Assembly: GCA_016874795.1 (NCBI GenBank)
Contig: VGTG01000007.1
Span: 1-64,000 of the forward strand
Direction of reading: 5' to 3'
Length of the DNA: 64,000 bases
From: Deltaproteobacteria bacterium
GTDB taxonomy: Bacteria > Desulfobacterota > Binatia > UBA12015
Each line of letters begins with the position of its first letter. The stretch's first letter is position 1. A model generated the notes under the pieces. That model was not told the origin of the DNA, did no database searches, and worked only from the letters and a program-made list of their open reading frames with translations. This document shows positions 1-7,729 of the stretch, in pieces. The position numbers and the translations under genes were made by a program.

Positions 1-45
1 ATCAATGCGGATCGGCGCGGAGGGGGGCTGGGAGGCGCGGGAACT

Positions 46-1239
46 TCAGGCTAGCTCACGATCTCGATCGCTCGCTGCGTCGCGCGGTCGCTCGAAGAGG
101 GAGTGGCTCACCCACCACTCCTGCCCGCCGGCGTGTCCGAACAGCTCCGCGCACGCCATGAAGAAGATGCGCCAGCGCTGCAGCCAGAGCGTCGCCTGGT
201 CCGCGCCGTACGCTAGGGCAAGGAGCGGCAGCACCTGCTCGCGGCAGCGGTCGAGGTTCTCGAGCCAGGCCTCGGCGGTGCGCGCGTAATGACGCCCGTC
301 CCAGCGCCATCGCGAGACGAGCCGCAGACGGTCCTGGAAGCGCGACGGCAGGTCGTCGCTCGGCATGATGCCGCCCGAGAAGAAATGCCGGCTCATCCAG
401 TCCGCCGGACCTTCGTCGAGGAAGGCGTACGGCACGGCACGGTGACAGAACACGTGCAGGAAGAACTTTCCGCCCGGCCGGAGCCATCCGTGCACGCGCG
501 CGAAGAGCGCCCGCCAGTTCCGCATGTGCTCGAACATCTCGACCGAGACCACTCGATCGAATCGGTCGGCGATGGCGAACGAGTTCATGTCGGCCGTGAT
601 CACGCGAACGTTGTCGAGGCCGCGAGCGCGCGCCTCGCGCTCGATCCAGGCGCGCTGCGACGCCGAGTTCGATACGCCCGTAATGCGGCTCGTCGGATGA
701 TGCTCCGCCATCCACAGCGTGAGCGAGCCCCAGCCGCAGCCGAGCTCGAGGATCTCCTGTCCGCCGGCGACGTCGGCACGCGCGCACGTCTCGGCAAGCG
801 CCGCGTCCTCGGCCGCGGCGAGGGTTTCGACGCCCGCCGGCCACCAGCACGAGCTGTACTTGCGTCGCGGCCCGAGGACGAGGGCGAAGAGCTCGGCCGG
901 GACCTCGTAGTGCTGCTCGTTCGCGAGGTGCGGGACCGGAGCGATGTCGCCGTCGTCCATCTCGCGCACGAAGCGCTCGACGCGCTCCGCAGCGGTCTCG
1001 CAGTCGCCCAGCGAGAGATCCGCGCGACGCCGCCCGTTGAGCCGTCGGATGCCCCGCCGGATCACGGCATCCGGAACGTAGCCCTGCTCGACCCAGCCGA
1101 GCGCCAGGTCCGCGACGCGAACGGCCTGCGTTGTCGGGGCGCGCTCGAGAGAAGGCACCACCGCTCGAGCCTCCACGAGCTTCGGTGTCGCGCTTCCGTC
1201 GAGCTCGCGGCTGCCCGACGGCAACATCGTCGTTCCCAT
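46..1239 (-). CDS. SAM-dependent methyltransferase, cyclopropane-fatty-acid-synthase family
   Basis: This is a 397-residue class I methyltransferase. The SAM-binding motif LELGCGWG lies at residues 164-171. It is preceded by NEQHYEVPAELFALVLG (about 108-124), which replaces the HYDLGNDFF block of true CFA synthases. By family knowledge it would act on membrane lipid acyl chains; the exact product (cyclopropane, methyl or furan precursor) cannot be read from sequence. The start chosen is the first ATG after the fasciclin stop, 8 nt downstream of it, so the pair is probably one transcript; a second ATG lies four codons inside. It differs clearly from the other CFA-like gene at 6435-7724 and is not a recent duplicate. 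The chemistry is confident, the substrate is not. Confidence 0.85.
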   Translation of the reverse strand: MGTTMLPSGSRELDGSATPKLVEARAVVPSLERAPTTQAVRVADLALGWVEQGYVPDAVIRRGIRRLNGRRRADLSLGDCETAAERVERFVREMDDGDIAPVPHLANEQHYEVPAELFALVLGPRRKYSSCWWPAGVETLAAAEDAALAETCARADVAGGQEILELGCGWGSLTLWMAEHHPTSRITGVSNSASQRAWIEREARARGLDNVRVITADMNSFAIADRFDRVVSVEMFEHMRNWRALFARVHGWLRPGGKFFLHVFCHRAVPYAFLDEGPADWMSRHFFSGGIMPSDDLPSRFQDRLRLVSRWRWDGRHYARTAEAWLENLDRCREQVLPLLALAYGADQATLWLQRWRIFFMACAELFGHAGGQEWWVSHSLFERPRDAASDRDRELA

Positions 1240-1247
1240 GTCGTCGC

Positions 1248-1772
1248 CTACTCGGGCAGCAGGACCGCGTCGATGATGTGGATGACGCCGTTCGACGCGA
1301 GTACGTCGGCCTGCACGACCTCTGCGTCTTGCGCCGTCACGGTGCGGTCCGAGATCGCGATCTCCAACGGTTGCCCGTTCAGCGTGACCGCAGTCCCGGC
1401 GGCGACCGCGTCCGCGGCGAGGAGCCGGGATGGGATGACGTGGAACGTGAGGATGGCGACGAGCGTTTCCCGGTTCTCCGGACGGAGCAGATCCTCGAGG
1501 GTGCCGGGGGGAAGGGCCGCAAAGCCCTCGTCGGCGGGCGCGAACACCGTGAACGGCCCCTCCGAGCGCAGCGTCTCGGTCAGGTCGGCCGCGTCGAGCG
1601 CGGTGAGCAGGGTTCCGAACGAGCCCGCTTCGGTCGCTACGTCGACGATGTCTCGTGCCGGAGCCGGGTCGGTCGCTGGGTCGTCGTCTCCGCAACCGGC
1701 CGCACCGAGCGCGAGCAGTGCGGTCAAGGCAAGGGTCGAAGCCCGAGGCTTCGCAATGATCTCCAAGAACAC
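1248..1772 (-). CDS. fasciclin-domain lipoprotein
   Basis: This is a 174-residue secreted protein. A short charged N-terminus, a hydrophobic stretch (LALTALLALGA) and a lipobox cysteine (AAGC, followed by GDDD) indicate a lipoprotein. The rest is one fasciclin (FAS1) domain with the H1-like block GPFTVFAPADEGFAAL and the H2-like block NGVIHIIDAVLLP. FAS1 domains usually mediate adhesion at the cell surface. I chose GTG because GGGAGGA lies 8 nt upstream; an in-frame ATG 48 nt earlier would place 16 extra charged residues before the signal peptide. It is the first gene of a pair with the methyltransferase that follows. A role in the neighbouring light/B12 regulon is inferred from context only. 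Confidence 0.85.
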   Translation of the reverse strand: MFLEIIAKPRASTLALTALLALGAAGCGDDDPATDPAPARDIVDVATEAGSFGTLLTALDAADLTETLRSEGPFTVFAPADEGFAALPPGTLEDLLRPENRETLVAILTFHVIPSRLLAADAVAAGTAVTLNGQPLEIAISDRTVTAQDAEVVQADVLASNGVIHIIDAVLLPE

Positions 1773-1836
1773 CTCCAAAGTCCTCCCTTCTACTTCCAGG
1801 ATGCCGGAAGGACGCGGCACGTCAAGATCCTAAGCA

Positions 1837-1907
1837 TTCAAAACGTTCATTTAGGAGCCAAGCGCATGCCAGATTTGCATGTAAACGAGCGCATGATAAC
1901 GTTCAAA
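1837..1907. promoter_or_regulatory. two AACGTTCA-type motifs between divergent genes
   Basis: The intergenic region between the fasciclin gene and the SRPBCC fragment holds AAACGTTCAT (1841-1850) and ATAACGTTCAAA (1896-1907). The second is repeated exactly at 3566-3577, near the start of another gene. On the minus strand, sites one and three extend to a common TGAACGTT(A)TTGAAT. They are candidate operators for the MerR/B12 regulator encoded just downstream; this is inference. Confidence 0.35.
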
Positions 1908-1940
1908 GCCGATCAACTAGCCTCGCGCGGAGAAAGGACC

Positions 1941-2189
1941 ATGCGCTACGACGAGACGTTCACGACGCCCGAACAGGCGCTCGCCTTCGCCGGCGACCTC
2001 CGGAACCTGACGCGCTGGGATCCGTCGATCGAGGCGGTCGAGAAGCGGATCGAGGGCGAGATCGGCCTCGGCGCTCGGTTCATGGTGCGTTTGCGCTTCC
2101 TCGGTCGCCCGAACGAGATCGAGTACGAGCGGTCGGAGCGGAGCGGGCGCGCCTCGATCCAACCCGTTTCGACGTCGTTGCGTGCTTGA
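1941..2189 (+). pseudogene. truncated SRPBCC (polyketide cyclase/START-like) gene
   Basis: Eighty-two residues match the first half of an SRPBCC lipid/steroid-binding domain: a start with DETFTTPEQALAFAGDLRN, a W-P pair (RWDPSIEAVE), then GARFMVRLRFLGRPNEIEYE. SRPBCC proteins are usually about 140-150 residues; here the frame closes after RSGRASIQPV and the second half, including the long C-terminal helix, is absent. The next gene starts immediately afterwards, and its alternative GTG start would overlap the end of this reading frame. The ATG at 1941 has AGAAAGGA just upstream. It is probably a decayed or internally deleted gene; a short functional protein is possible but unlikely. Confidence 0.6.
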
Positions 2190-2220
2190 CCGCGACCGCC
2201 AGGTCGGCTCAATCCTGCGA

Positions 2221-3099
2221 ATGCCTCGACCCGTTCCGCTCCTTTCCCCGCGCGACCTGGGACGCGCGGTGGGTGTCAGCGAGTCCTCGGTCAAGCGCTG
2301 GGTCGACGACGGTCGCCTCCCCGCGGAGCGCACTGCCGGCGGCCACCGCCGCATCCGGCTGGCGCACGCGGTTCGCTTCGTGCGGGAGTCGGGCATGGAG
2401 GTCGTCCGGCCGGATCTTCTCCGTCCGCGGCCCGAGGGCACCCGGCGCCGGGGGGCGGGCCCAACTCCTTCGTCTTTGACCGAGGCGCTCCGCGAGCTCG
2501 ACGGCGCCGCAGCGCGAGGCATGCTCGTCGGCTCGTTCCTGCAAGGCGCTTCGGTCGCGACCCTTTGCGACGGCCCGATCCGCACTGCGCTGCACGAGCT
2601 CGGACCCCTCTGGAAGGAGAGCCCCACGGGGATCGCCCTCGAGCATCATGCGGTCGACGCCTGTATCCAGGCGCTGATGGAGATCCGCGCGATGATCTCC
2701 GTAGCCGAGCGCTCCCGCTCCGCGGTGGGCGGCGCCGTCGAGCACGATCCCTACATCTTGCCGTCCCTGATGGTGGCCGTGGTGCTCGCCGAGGCCGGCT
2801 TTCGAACGCGCAACCTCGGACCGAACGTACCCGCGAGCGCACTCCGAGCGGCGACCGAGGCGAAGGCGCCCGATCTGGTATGGCGTTCGACGAGCATCGA
2901 GATGGATCCCACGGCGTTGAGAGCCGACATCGATGAGATCCGGAAGGGCCGCTCTCTGGAGATCGTGGTCGGCGGTCGAGGTCTCGGCCGCGGAGCCTCG
3001 GGCACGACCTCCGGAGTGCACCACTGCGAGTCGATGGCCGAGCTCGCCGGGTTCGCGCGCGGCATGCAGCGCACCGCCGGACGGTCGGGACGGCGCTGA
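2221..3099 (+). CDS. MerR-type regulator with degenerate B12-binding domain (CarH/LitR-like)
   Basis: This 292-residue protein has an HTH_17/MerR helix-turn-helix (about 8-60: SPRDLGRAVGVSESSVKRWV then GGHRRI), a four-helix cobalamin-cap domain (about 85-165) and a Rossmann B12-binding domain (about 170-285). The cap keeps the W-x9-EH signature of light-sensing CarH/LitR proteins (W131, E141, H142). In the Rossmann domain the usual (E/D)xHxxG ligand motif reads DPYILP, so tyrosine replaces the histidine that coordinates cobalt and proline replaces the glycine. It may bind B12 without a lower ligand, or have lost light sensing. A GTG 39 nt upstream is an alternative start overlapping the preceding SRPBCC fragment. 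Its targets are unknown; nearby AACGTTCA motifs are candidates. Confidence 0.85.
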   Translation: MPRPVPLLSPRDLGRAVGVSESSVKRWVDDGRLPAERTAGGHRRIRLAHAVRFVRESGMEVVRPDLLRPRPEGTRRRGAGPTPSSLTEALRELDGAAARGMLVGSFLQGASVATLCDGPIRTALHELGPLWKESPTGIALEHHAVDACIQALMEIRAMISVAERSRSAVGGAVEHDPYILPSLMVAVVLAEAGFRTRNLGPNVPASALRAATEAKAPDLVWRSTSIEMDPTALRADIDEIRKGRSLEIVVGGRGLGRGASGTTSGVHHCESMAELAGFARGMQRTAGRSGRR

Positions 3100-3120
3100 G
3101 CTGCGGAGATCGGCCGTCGG

Positions 3121-3585
3121 TCAGGCCGCTTCGGCGACCCGCCCCGCCGGATGCTCGGCCGGCAGCCGCGTGTGGACGAGACGTCGGATCCACTCCGGAT
3201 CGACGCCGAGCCGGTGGCAGATCGGAATGAAGGAGAGGAAGTAGGATTCATCGTCTCCGTCGATCCAGCGCAACGCCATCCTCGCTTCCGCGCGCATTGC
3301 CTCGCTGCCCGAATCGAGATGGCGGATCGCGCACTGGATCGCGTCGAACAGGATCGCGCGGTTCAGACGGAGCTCGGGCGAATCCCGGACCGCCGGTTGG
3401 TTCAGCGGGACCTGGACCGGGTCGACGAAGGGAGCTGCGAGGGCTCTCTCGACGATCGCGGCGATCTCGTCCGGCGGCAGCCGCTTCACGCTCGGGTTCC
3501 AGGAGAGGATGTCCACCCTTCCGGCTTCTTTCATGGTCTGGGTGGACCTTCTGGCCTCGGATTCAATAACGTTCAAATCGTTCAT
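3121..3585 (-). CDS. conserved hypothetical protein with HTH-like C-terminus
   Basis: This 154-residue cytoplasmic protein lacks signal or membrane segments. The C-terminal 60 residues (EARMALRWIDGDDESYFLSF, then ICHRLGVDPEWIRRLV) have the alternation of a helix-turn-helix. They resemble the small WI-x-FSFE-x-C-x-LGxDPxYIRRxL proteins found near regulators in Deltaproteobacteria; the function of that group is not known to me. Two starts are possible: the ATG at 3585, or an internal ATG at 3534 (MKEAGRV) that would leave the TTGAACGTTATTGAAT motif upstream as a regulatory site. The gene converges on the MerR/B12 regulator with a 21-nt gap. A regulatory role is a guess. Confidence 0.6.
   Translation of the reverse strand: MNDLNVIESEARRSTQTMKEAGRVDILSWNPSVKRLPPDEIAAIVERALAAPFVDPVQVPLNQPAVRDSPELRLNRAILFDAIQCAIRHLDSGSEAMRAEARMALRWIDGDDESYFLSFIPICHRLGVDPEWIRRLVHTRLPAEHPAGRVAEAA
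3566..3577. promoter_or_regulatory. third copy of ATAACGTTCAAA motif
   Basis: The 12-mer is identical to the one at 1896-1907. It lies inside the first codons of the long form of the hypothetical gene, but would be 32-43 nt upstream of the shorter start at 3534. TCGTTCAT follows directly, and GAACGCTAAG at 3605-3614 is a weaker related sequence on the other strand. It is a possible operator of a local regulator. Confidence 0.3.
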
Positions 3586-4063
3586 TCGTGGACGATACGC
3601 GATCGAACGCTAAGCGTCAAGAGACTATAAATATTAGCTTTTGTCGGATCCAGATACGTCCAATCCGTTCAGGACACGAAGGGATCGCGGAACCTCTTCG
3701 GGCTCGCCCGGCCAACACCGGGCAGCGCCGTGAGCTCTTCCTCCGAGCTTCTGTCCATTTCGGCACGGGGTGTCAGGTGGCAATCGATGGGGATCTCGGC
3801 CGGGAAGCCGGCGAGGTCCCGCACGCGGGTGCAGAAGACCGCACGCAATCCCCACATCTTCGCTTGACGACGCTGGAGTGCTCGCTCGGCACCAGGCCGA
3901 GGTAGACATCGGCTCGCGGGTCGTCCGGAAGCGTCCATGGCCTCGACCGGTTACCGACCTCCACTTGCTCGGCTCGGCGTTCGTCCCGGCGCCCGGACCG
4001 CCATCGAGGGGGCCGCGAAGAAGGCACTTGGTTGCCCTTTGAAAACTGCGCGTCGAGGGCGTG
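3586..4063. other. gene-free interval with AT-rich start and a duplicated gene tail
   Basis: About 480 bp carry no convincing gene. The first 60 nt are the most AT-rich of the neighbourhood (GACTATAAATATTAGC), a plausible promoter zone for the minus-strand hypothetical gene. Around 3768-3836 lies a diverged copy of the last codons of the SDR-SRPBCC gene. No open frame here has a convincing start or a recognisable domain. Confidence 0.5.
3768..3836 (-). repeat. diverged direct copy of the 3' end of the SDR-SRPBCC gene
   Basis: This stretch aligns by eye with 4059-4130: both contain GGCAATCGATG, a GGCCG-GAAGC-GGCG block, CCCG and GCGGGTGCAGAAG in the same order. In the minus frame it would encode LLHPRAGPRRLPG, against LLHPRSGAAPASRPG in the intact gene. 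It looks like a small tandem duplication or recombination scar about 290 bp from the parent. Confidence 0.5.
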
Positions 4064-5479
4064 TCAGTCGGCAATCGATGCCGGTCCGGGCCGCGAAGCG
4101 GGCGCGGCCCCGGAGCGCGGGTGCAGAAGGCGCGCGAGCGTCTCGTACCGATGCTCGAAGATGCGCTCGAGATCGCGCGCGACGAACGACCCCGCCGCGA
4201 GGTCGCCGAGCGCTCCGAGCGGGAGCCGGTAGCGCACGCGATCGCGCACGAGCGTCCCGCCGTCCACCTCCTCGAGCTCGTGCGTGTGGTGCCAGACCGC
4301 GTACGGGCCCGAGAGCTGCACGTCGACGAAACGATGCGGCGGCGCCCACTCTTCGATCCGCGAGCGCCAGCGCACCGGCATCCCGTGCAGGCGCAGGCGA
4401 TAGTCGATCGTCGTGCCGAGCTCGATCTTCTCCGTCGACATACCGGTGATCGAGAAGTGGAGGAAGTCGGGCGTGATGCGCTCGAGGTTCTTCGCGTCCG
4501 CGAAGAAGGCGAACGCCTCCTCGATCGGGACCGGGACGACCTGCTCGTAGACGCTCTCGTGATCGGGGCTCGCGCAGATCGGGGCGAGCGCTTCCGCGAG
4601 TGTCGCGTAGCGATGCCGGAAGCCCGTTTCCTCGGCGACGCGCGGCCGCACGCGCTGGCTCGCGAGGAGCACCGAGGCCATCTCTCCAAAGGCGAGCTTC
4701 AGGCCGAACGCGGGGACGGGGAGGAGGGCGGGACGCCCGAGGCTCTGCGCGAGGACGCGCGTGAACTCGTGGTTCCGCACCGGCGCCGGCGCGACGGCGT
4801 TCATCGGACCGCGCACCCCCTCGCTCTCGACGGCATGGCGGAAGAGCGCGACGACGTCGTCGAGATGGATCCAGCTCATCCACTGCTTCCCCGAAGCGAC
4901 GGGCCCGCCGAGGCCGAGCCGGAAGATCGGCAGGAGGCGGCCGAGCGCGCCTTCCTCGGGCGCCAGCACGACGCCGACGCGCACGGCAACGGCACGGACG
5001 CCGAGACCCGCCGCGGCGAGCGCCTCCCTCTCCCACGCCTTGCAGACGCCGGCGAGGAAGCCTTCGCCCGGCGAGTCGTCCTCCTCGAGGATCTCATCGC
5101 CGCGGTCGCCGTAGATGCCGATCGCGGAAGCGCAGACGAAGGCGCGCGGGCGGTCGGACACGGATCGCTTCGCGATCGCGTCGACGATCGCGCGCGTGCT
5201 CGCGACGCGGGACTGCTCGATCGCCGCCCTCCGCGCCGCGGTCCATCGTCCCGAGGCGACGTTCTCGCCGGCGAGGTGGACGACGACGTCGACGCCGTCG
5301 AGATCGGCGGGCTCGACGCGCTCGGCGTCCCAGCGCCGCGCTTCGCAGAGCGCCGGAAGACGACGGCGCGCGCTTTCGGGATTCCGCGTCCATGCGACGA
5401 CGCCGTGTCCCGCTCCGAGAAGGCTCCGCGCGAGCGCGCGGCCGATCAGGCCAGTCGCTCCGGTGATCACGACGTTCAT
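4064..5479 (-). CDS. TIGR01777-family SDR epimerase fused to SRPBCC domain
   Basis: A 471-residue fusion. Residues 1 to about 295 form a TIGR01777/YfcH-type extended short-chain dehydrogenase: the Rossmann motif GATGLIG near the N-terminus, VVHLAGENVASGRW, SAIGIYGDRG and the closing GPMNAVAPAPVRN block. Residues about 310-455 form an SRPBCC hydrophobic-ligand domain (VYEQVVPVPIEEAFAFFADA; GTTIDYRLRLHGMPVRWRS). Such fusions are common beside photolyase and LitR genes; the substrate is unknown, presumably a lipid. It is the last gene of the leftward six-gene operon, and its ATG overlaps the preceding TGA as ATGA. A degenerate copy of its 3' end lies 290 bp beyond its stop. Confidence 0.88.
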   Translation of the reverse strand: MNVVITGATGLIGRALARSLLGAGHGVVAWTRNPESARRRLPALCEARRWDAERVEPADLDGVDVVVHLAGENVASGRWTAARRAAIEQSRVASTRAIVDAIAKRSVSDRPRAFVCASAIGIYGDRGDEILEEDDSPGEGFLAGVCKAWEREALAAAGLGVRAVAVRVGVVLAPEEGALGRLLPIFRLGLGGPVASGKQWMSWIHLDDVVALFRHAVESEGVRGPMNAVAPAPVRNHEFTRVLAQSLGRPALLPVPAFGLKLAFGEMASVLLASQRVRPRVAEETGFRHRYATLAEALAPICASPDHESVYEQVVPVPIEEAFAFFADAKNLERITPDFLHFSITGMSTEKIELGTTIDYRLRLHGMPVRWRSRIEEWAPPHRFVDVQLSGPYAVWHHTHELEEVDGGTLVRDRVRYRLPLGALGDLAAGSFVARDLERIFEHRYETLARLLHPRSGAAPASRPGPASIAD

Positions 5480-6441
5480 GCCGACTCCCGTACGTGCACC
5501 GAAGCGCCCGTGGCAAGGCCGCGACAGACGTTCCAGAGACGCTCGCGCTCGTCCGCCGACTCGTGCGTGAACGGAAGGAGGTGCGTCGTGCGCGGCGTTC
5601 GATCGAACCAGAAGAGACCGCTCTCGCGGCCGGGTGACGCCGCCGTCGCGAGCCAGACGACGGTGTCCGCGCCCTCCGCCGGAGTGCGGAGGCGATGCCG
5701 GAGTAGGCGCCAGAAGCGGGGCAGGGACGTGCGCACGGCCTCGGTGTCCGCCCAGCCCGGGTGCATCGAATGGAAGGAGATCTGCGCGCGGCTTCGCTCG
5801 GCGAGGAGCTCCGCGACGACGACTTGCATCCGCTTCGTCTGCGCGTACGCGACGACGCCGTCGTACGCGCGGCCGCTCCAGTCGAGATCTTCCATCGAGA
5901 GACGCTGCGTGTACATGCCTCCCGAGGACACGAAGATCACGCGCGCGCCGGCGCGGAGCCGCGGCTCGAAGAGGCGCGTCAGGAGGAAGGGCCCCGCGAC
6001 ATGCGTCGCGAACGTGAGCTCGAACCCATCGCGCGTGATGATTCGCTCCGCCGGCAGGACCCCGGCGTTGTGCACGAGTACGTCGACGTGCTCCTCGGCG
6101 AGGCTCGAAGCGAAGGCGCGGACGCTCTCGAGGTCGGAGAGGTCGACGAGGTCGACGAAGACGCGCGCGTTCCCCGTCGCGGCGACGATCGCGCCCTGCG
6201 CGCTCGCGCCGCGCTCGCGGTTCCGGCAGAGGAGATGGACGTGCGCACCACGCTGCGCGAGCTCGGCGGCCGTCGCGAGCCCGATGCCGGAGGAAGCGCC
6301 GGTGACGAGGCAGATCCGGCCGGAGAGGTCGACGTCCAGATCGCGCGGATCGAAGGACCGCGCGTGGCGGGCGAACCCGGAGCGGTCGAAGGAGTAGAGG
6401 ATCGACGCGTCGAGGAGCGCGCCGCGAAGCTCGCTCAGCAC
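5476..6441 (-). CDS. short-chain dehydrogenase/reductase
   Basis: A 321-residue classical SDR. It has TGASSGIG (cofactor loop), the HNAG motif, an SSGGMY block and a YAQTKRM active-site YxxxK. The GTG start overlaps the stop of the upstream methyltransferase (GTGCTGA) and the gene ends in an ATGA overlap with the next one, so it is embedded in the lipid operon. About 45 residues precede the Rossmann fold (LYSFDRSGFARHARSFDPRD), longer than usual, as in dehydrogenase/reductase-SDR homologues linked to retinoid or lipid redox in eukaryotes. A fatty-acyl or isoprenoid carbonyl substrate is inferred from operon context. Cytoplasmic or membrane-associated; no transmembrane helix is seen. Confidence 0.88.
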   Translation of the reverse strand: MLSELRGALLDASILYSFDRSGFARHARSFDPRDLDVDLSGRICLVTGASSGIGLATAAELAQRGAHVHLLCRNRERGASAQGAIVAATGNARVFVDLVDLSDLESVRAFASSLAEEHVDVLVHNAGVLPAERIITRDGFELTFATHVAGPFLLTRLFEPRLRAGARVIFVSSGGMYTQRLSMEDLDWSGRAYDGVVAYAQTKRMQVVVAELLAERSRAQISFHSMHPGWADTEAVRTSLPRFWRLLRHRLRTPAEGADTVVWLATAASPGRESGLFWFDRTPRTTHLLPFTHESADERERLWNVCRGLATGASVHVRESA

Positions 6442-7724
6442 GTGGTGCCTCCCCAGAGCGGCTTCGCGAACAGGAGCTGGACGTCGCCGATGTAGCGCTC
6501 CGCGAAACCGCCTTCGCAGTAGCTGAGGTAGTATTCCCACATCCGAACGAACTCCTCCGAGAACCCGAGTGCGCGAACGCGCGTGAGGTTCGCGAGGAAG
6601 CTCGAGCGCCACTCGCGGAGCGTCCGCGCGTAGTGCGGCGTGATGTCCTCGAGGTCGACGAGCCGCAGGTCCGAACTCCGCGTCGTCGAGTCGAGGAGGG
6701 CCGTGACCGACGGGATGCAGCTCCCCGGGAAGATGTACCGCTTGATGAAATCGGTCGAGCGGCGCGCCTGCTCGTAGCTCTGGTCCTCGATCGTGATCGC
6801 CTGGATCAGCGCGAGCCCGTGCGGCGCGAGACGGTCGGACACGGCGCGGAAGTAGGCGTCGAAGTAGCGATCGCCGACGGCCTCGATCATCTCGATCGAG
6901 ACGAGCTTGTCGAAGGTCCCGTCGAGGTCACGGTAGTCCTTCCGCAGGAGGGTGATCCGATCGGCGAACCCGGCCTCCTGCACGCGTCGCGAAGCGAGAT
7001 CGTGCTGCTCCTGCGAGATCGTCGTCGTGGTGACGCGGCAGCCGAATCGAGAGGCCGCGTGCAGCGCGAGCTCGCCCCAGCCGGTGCCGATCTCCAGCAG
7101 GTGATCTTCGGGGCGGAGCTCGAGCTTGCGGCACACGAGGTCGATCTTGGCGCGGCTCGCCTCCTCGAGCGTCGCTTCCGGAGATTCGAAGTACGCGCAG
7201 GAGTAGCTCATCGTCGGATCGAGGAAGAGCGCGAAGAAGTCGTTGCCGAGGTCGTAGTGGCCGTGGATGTTGCGGCGAGCGCCGCGCCGGGTGTTGCGGC
7301 GGAGCGCTTCCAGGACGCGGAGCTGCGGCGTGCGAAGAGGCGTCCGGAGCGGCTCGCTGCTCTCCCACACACGCCGGTTGCGCGTCAGCAGCCGGACGAG
7401 AGCCGTCAGGTCGTCCGCCGTCCACTCGCCGCGCATGTACGACTCCGCTGCGCCGAGGGTGCCGTGCAGCGCGAGCGAGCGATAGAAGCGCGGCGAGGCG
7501 ACCGTGACCGTCGCGTCCGGGCCCGGCTCCGCGCCCGCGAAGTCGAGCTCTCCCGAGGCGTCGGCGATGCGGATCCGTCCGTACTGGAGGCTCGCGAGCC
7601 GAGAGGAGAGGAGCCGACGTGCGAATCGATCGACGAGCGAGAGCCGCGACCTCTGGGGTGTGACGGCGTCGCGCGCCCCGGCGGGCGTCGAGACGGAAAG
7701 AGCATTCGCATTCGTCGCGTTCAT
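6435..7724 (-). CDS. cyclopropane-fatty-acyl-phospholipid synthase-like methyltransferase
   Basis: A 429-residue protein of the CFA synthase family with the lipid-binding N-terminal domain (about 35-150), HGHYDLGNDFF (154-164), the SAM motif EIGTGWGE (211-218) and the SIEMIEAVG and FIKRYIFPG blocks. The family transfers a methylene or methyl from SAM to the double bond of membrane phospholipid acyl chains. Operon partners (desaturase, FAD oxidoreductase, DUF1365) match sets reported with light- or singlet-oxygen-induced lipid modification, so cyclopropane or methylated/furan fatty acids are both possible. The start is ambiguous: the ATG chosen has AAGGGA 11 nt upstream; a GTG nine bases earlier would overlap the preceding TGA. 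Confidence 0.9.
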   Translation of the reverse strand: MNATNANALSVSTPAGARDAVTPQRSRLSLVDRFARRLLSSRLASLQYGRIRIADASGELDFAGAEPGPDATVTVASPRFYRSLALHGTLGAAESYMRGEWTADDLTALVRLLTRNRRVWESSEPLRTPLRTPQLRVLEALRRNTRRGARRNIHGHYDLGNDFFALFLDPTMSYSCAYFESPEATLEEASRAKIDLVCRKLELRPEDHLLEIGTGWGELALHAASRFGCRVTTTTISQEQHDLASRRVQEAGFADRITLLRKDYRDLDGTFDKLVSIEMIEAVGDRYFDAYFRAVSDRLAPHGLALIQAITIEDQSYEQARRSTDFIKRYIFPGSCIPSVTALLDSTTRSSDLRLVDLEDITPHYARTLREWRSSFLANLTRVRALGFSEEFVRMWEYYLSYCEGGFAERYIGDVQLLFAKPLWGGTTC

Positions 7725-7729
7725 GGCAT

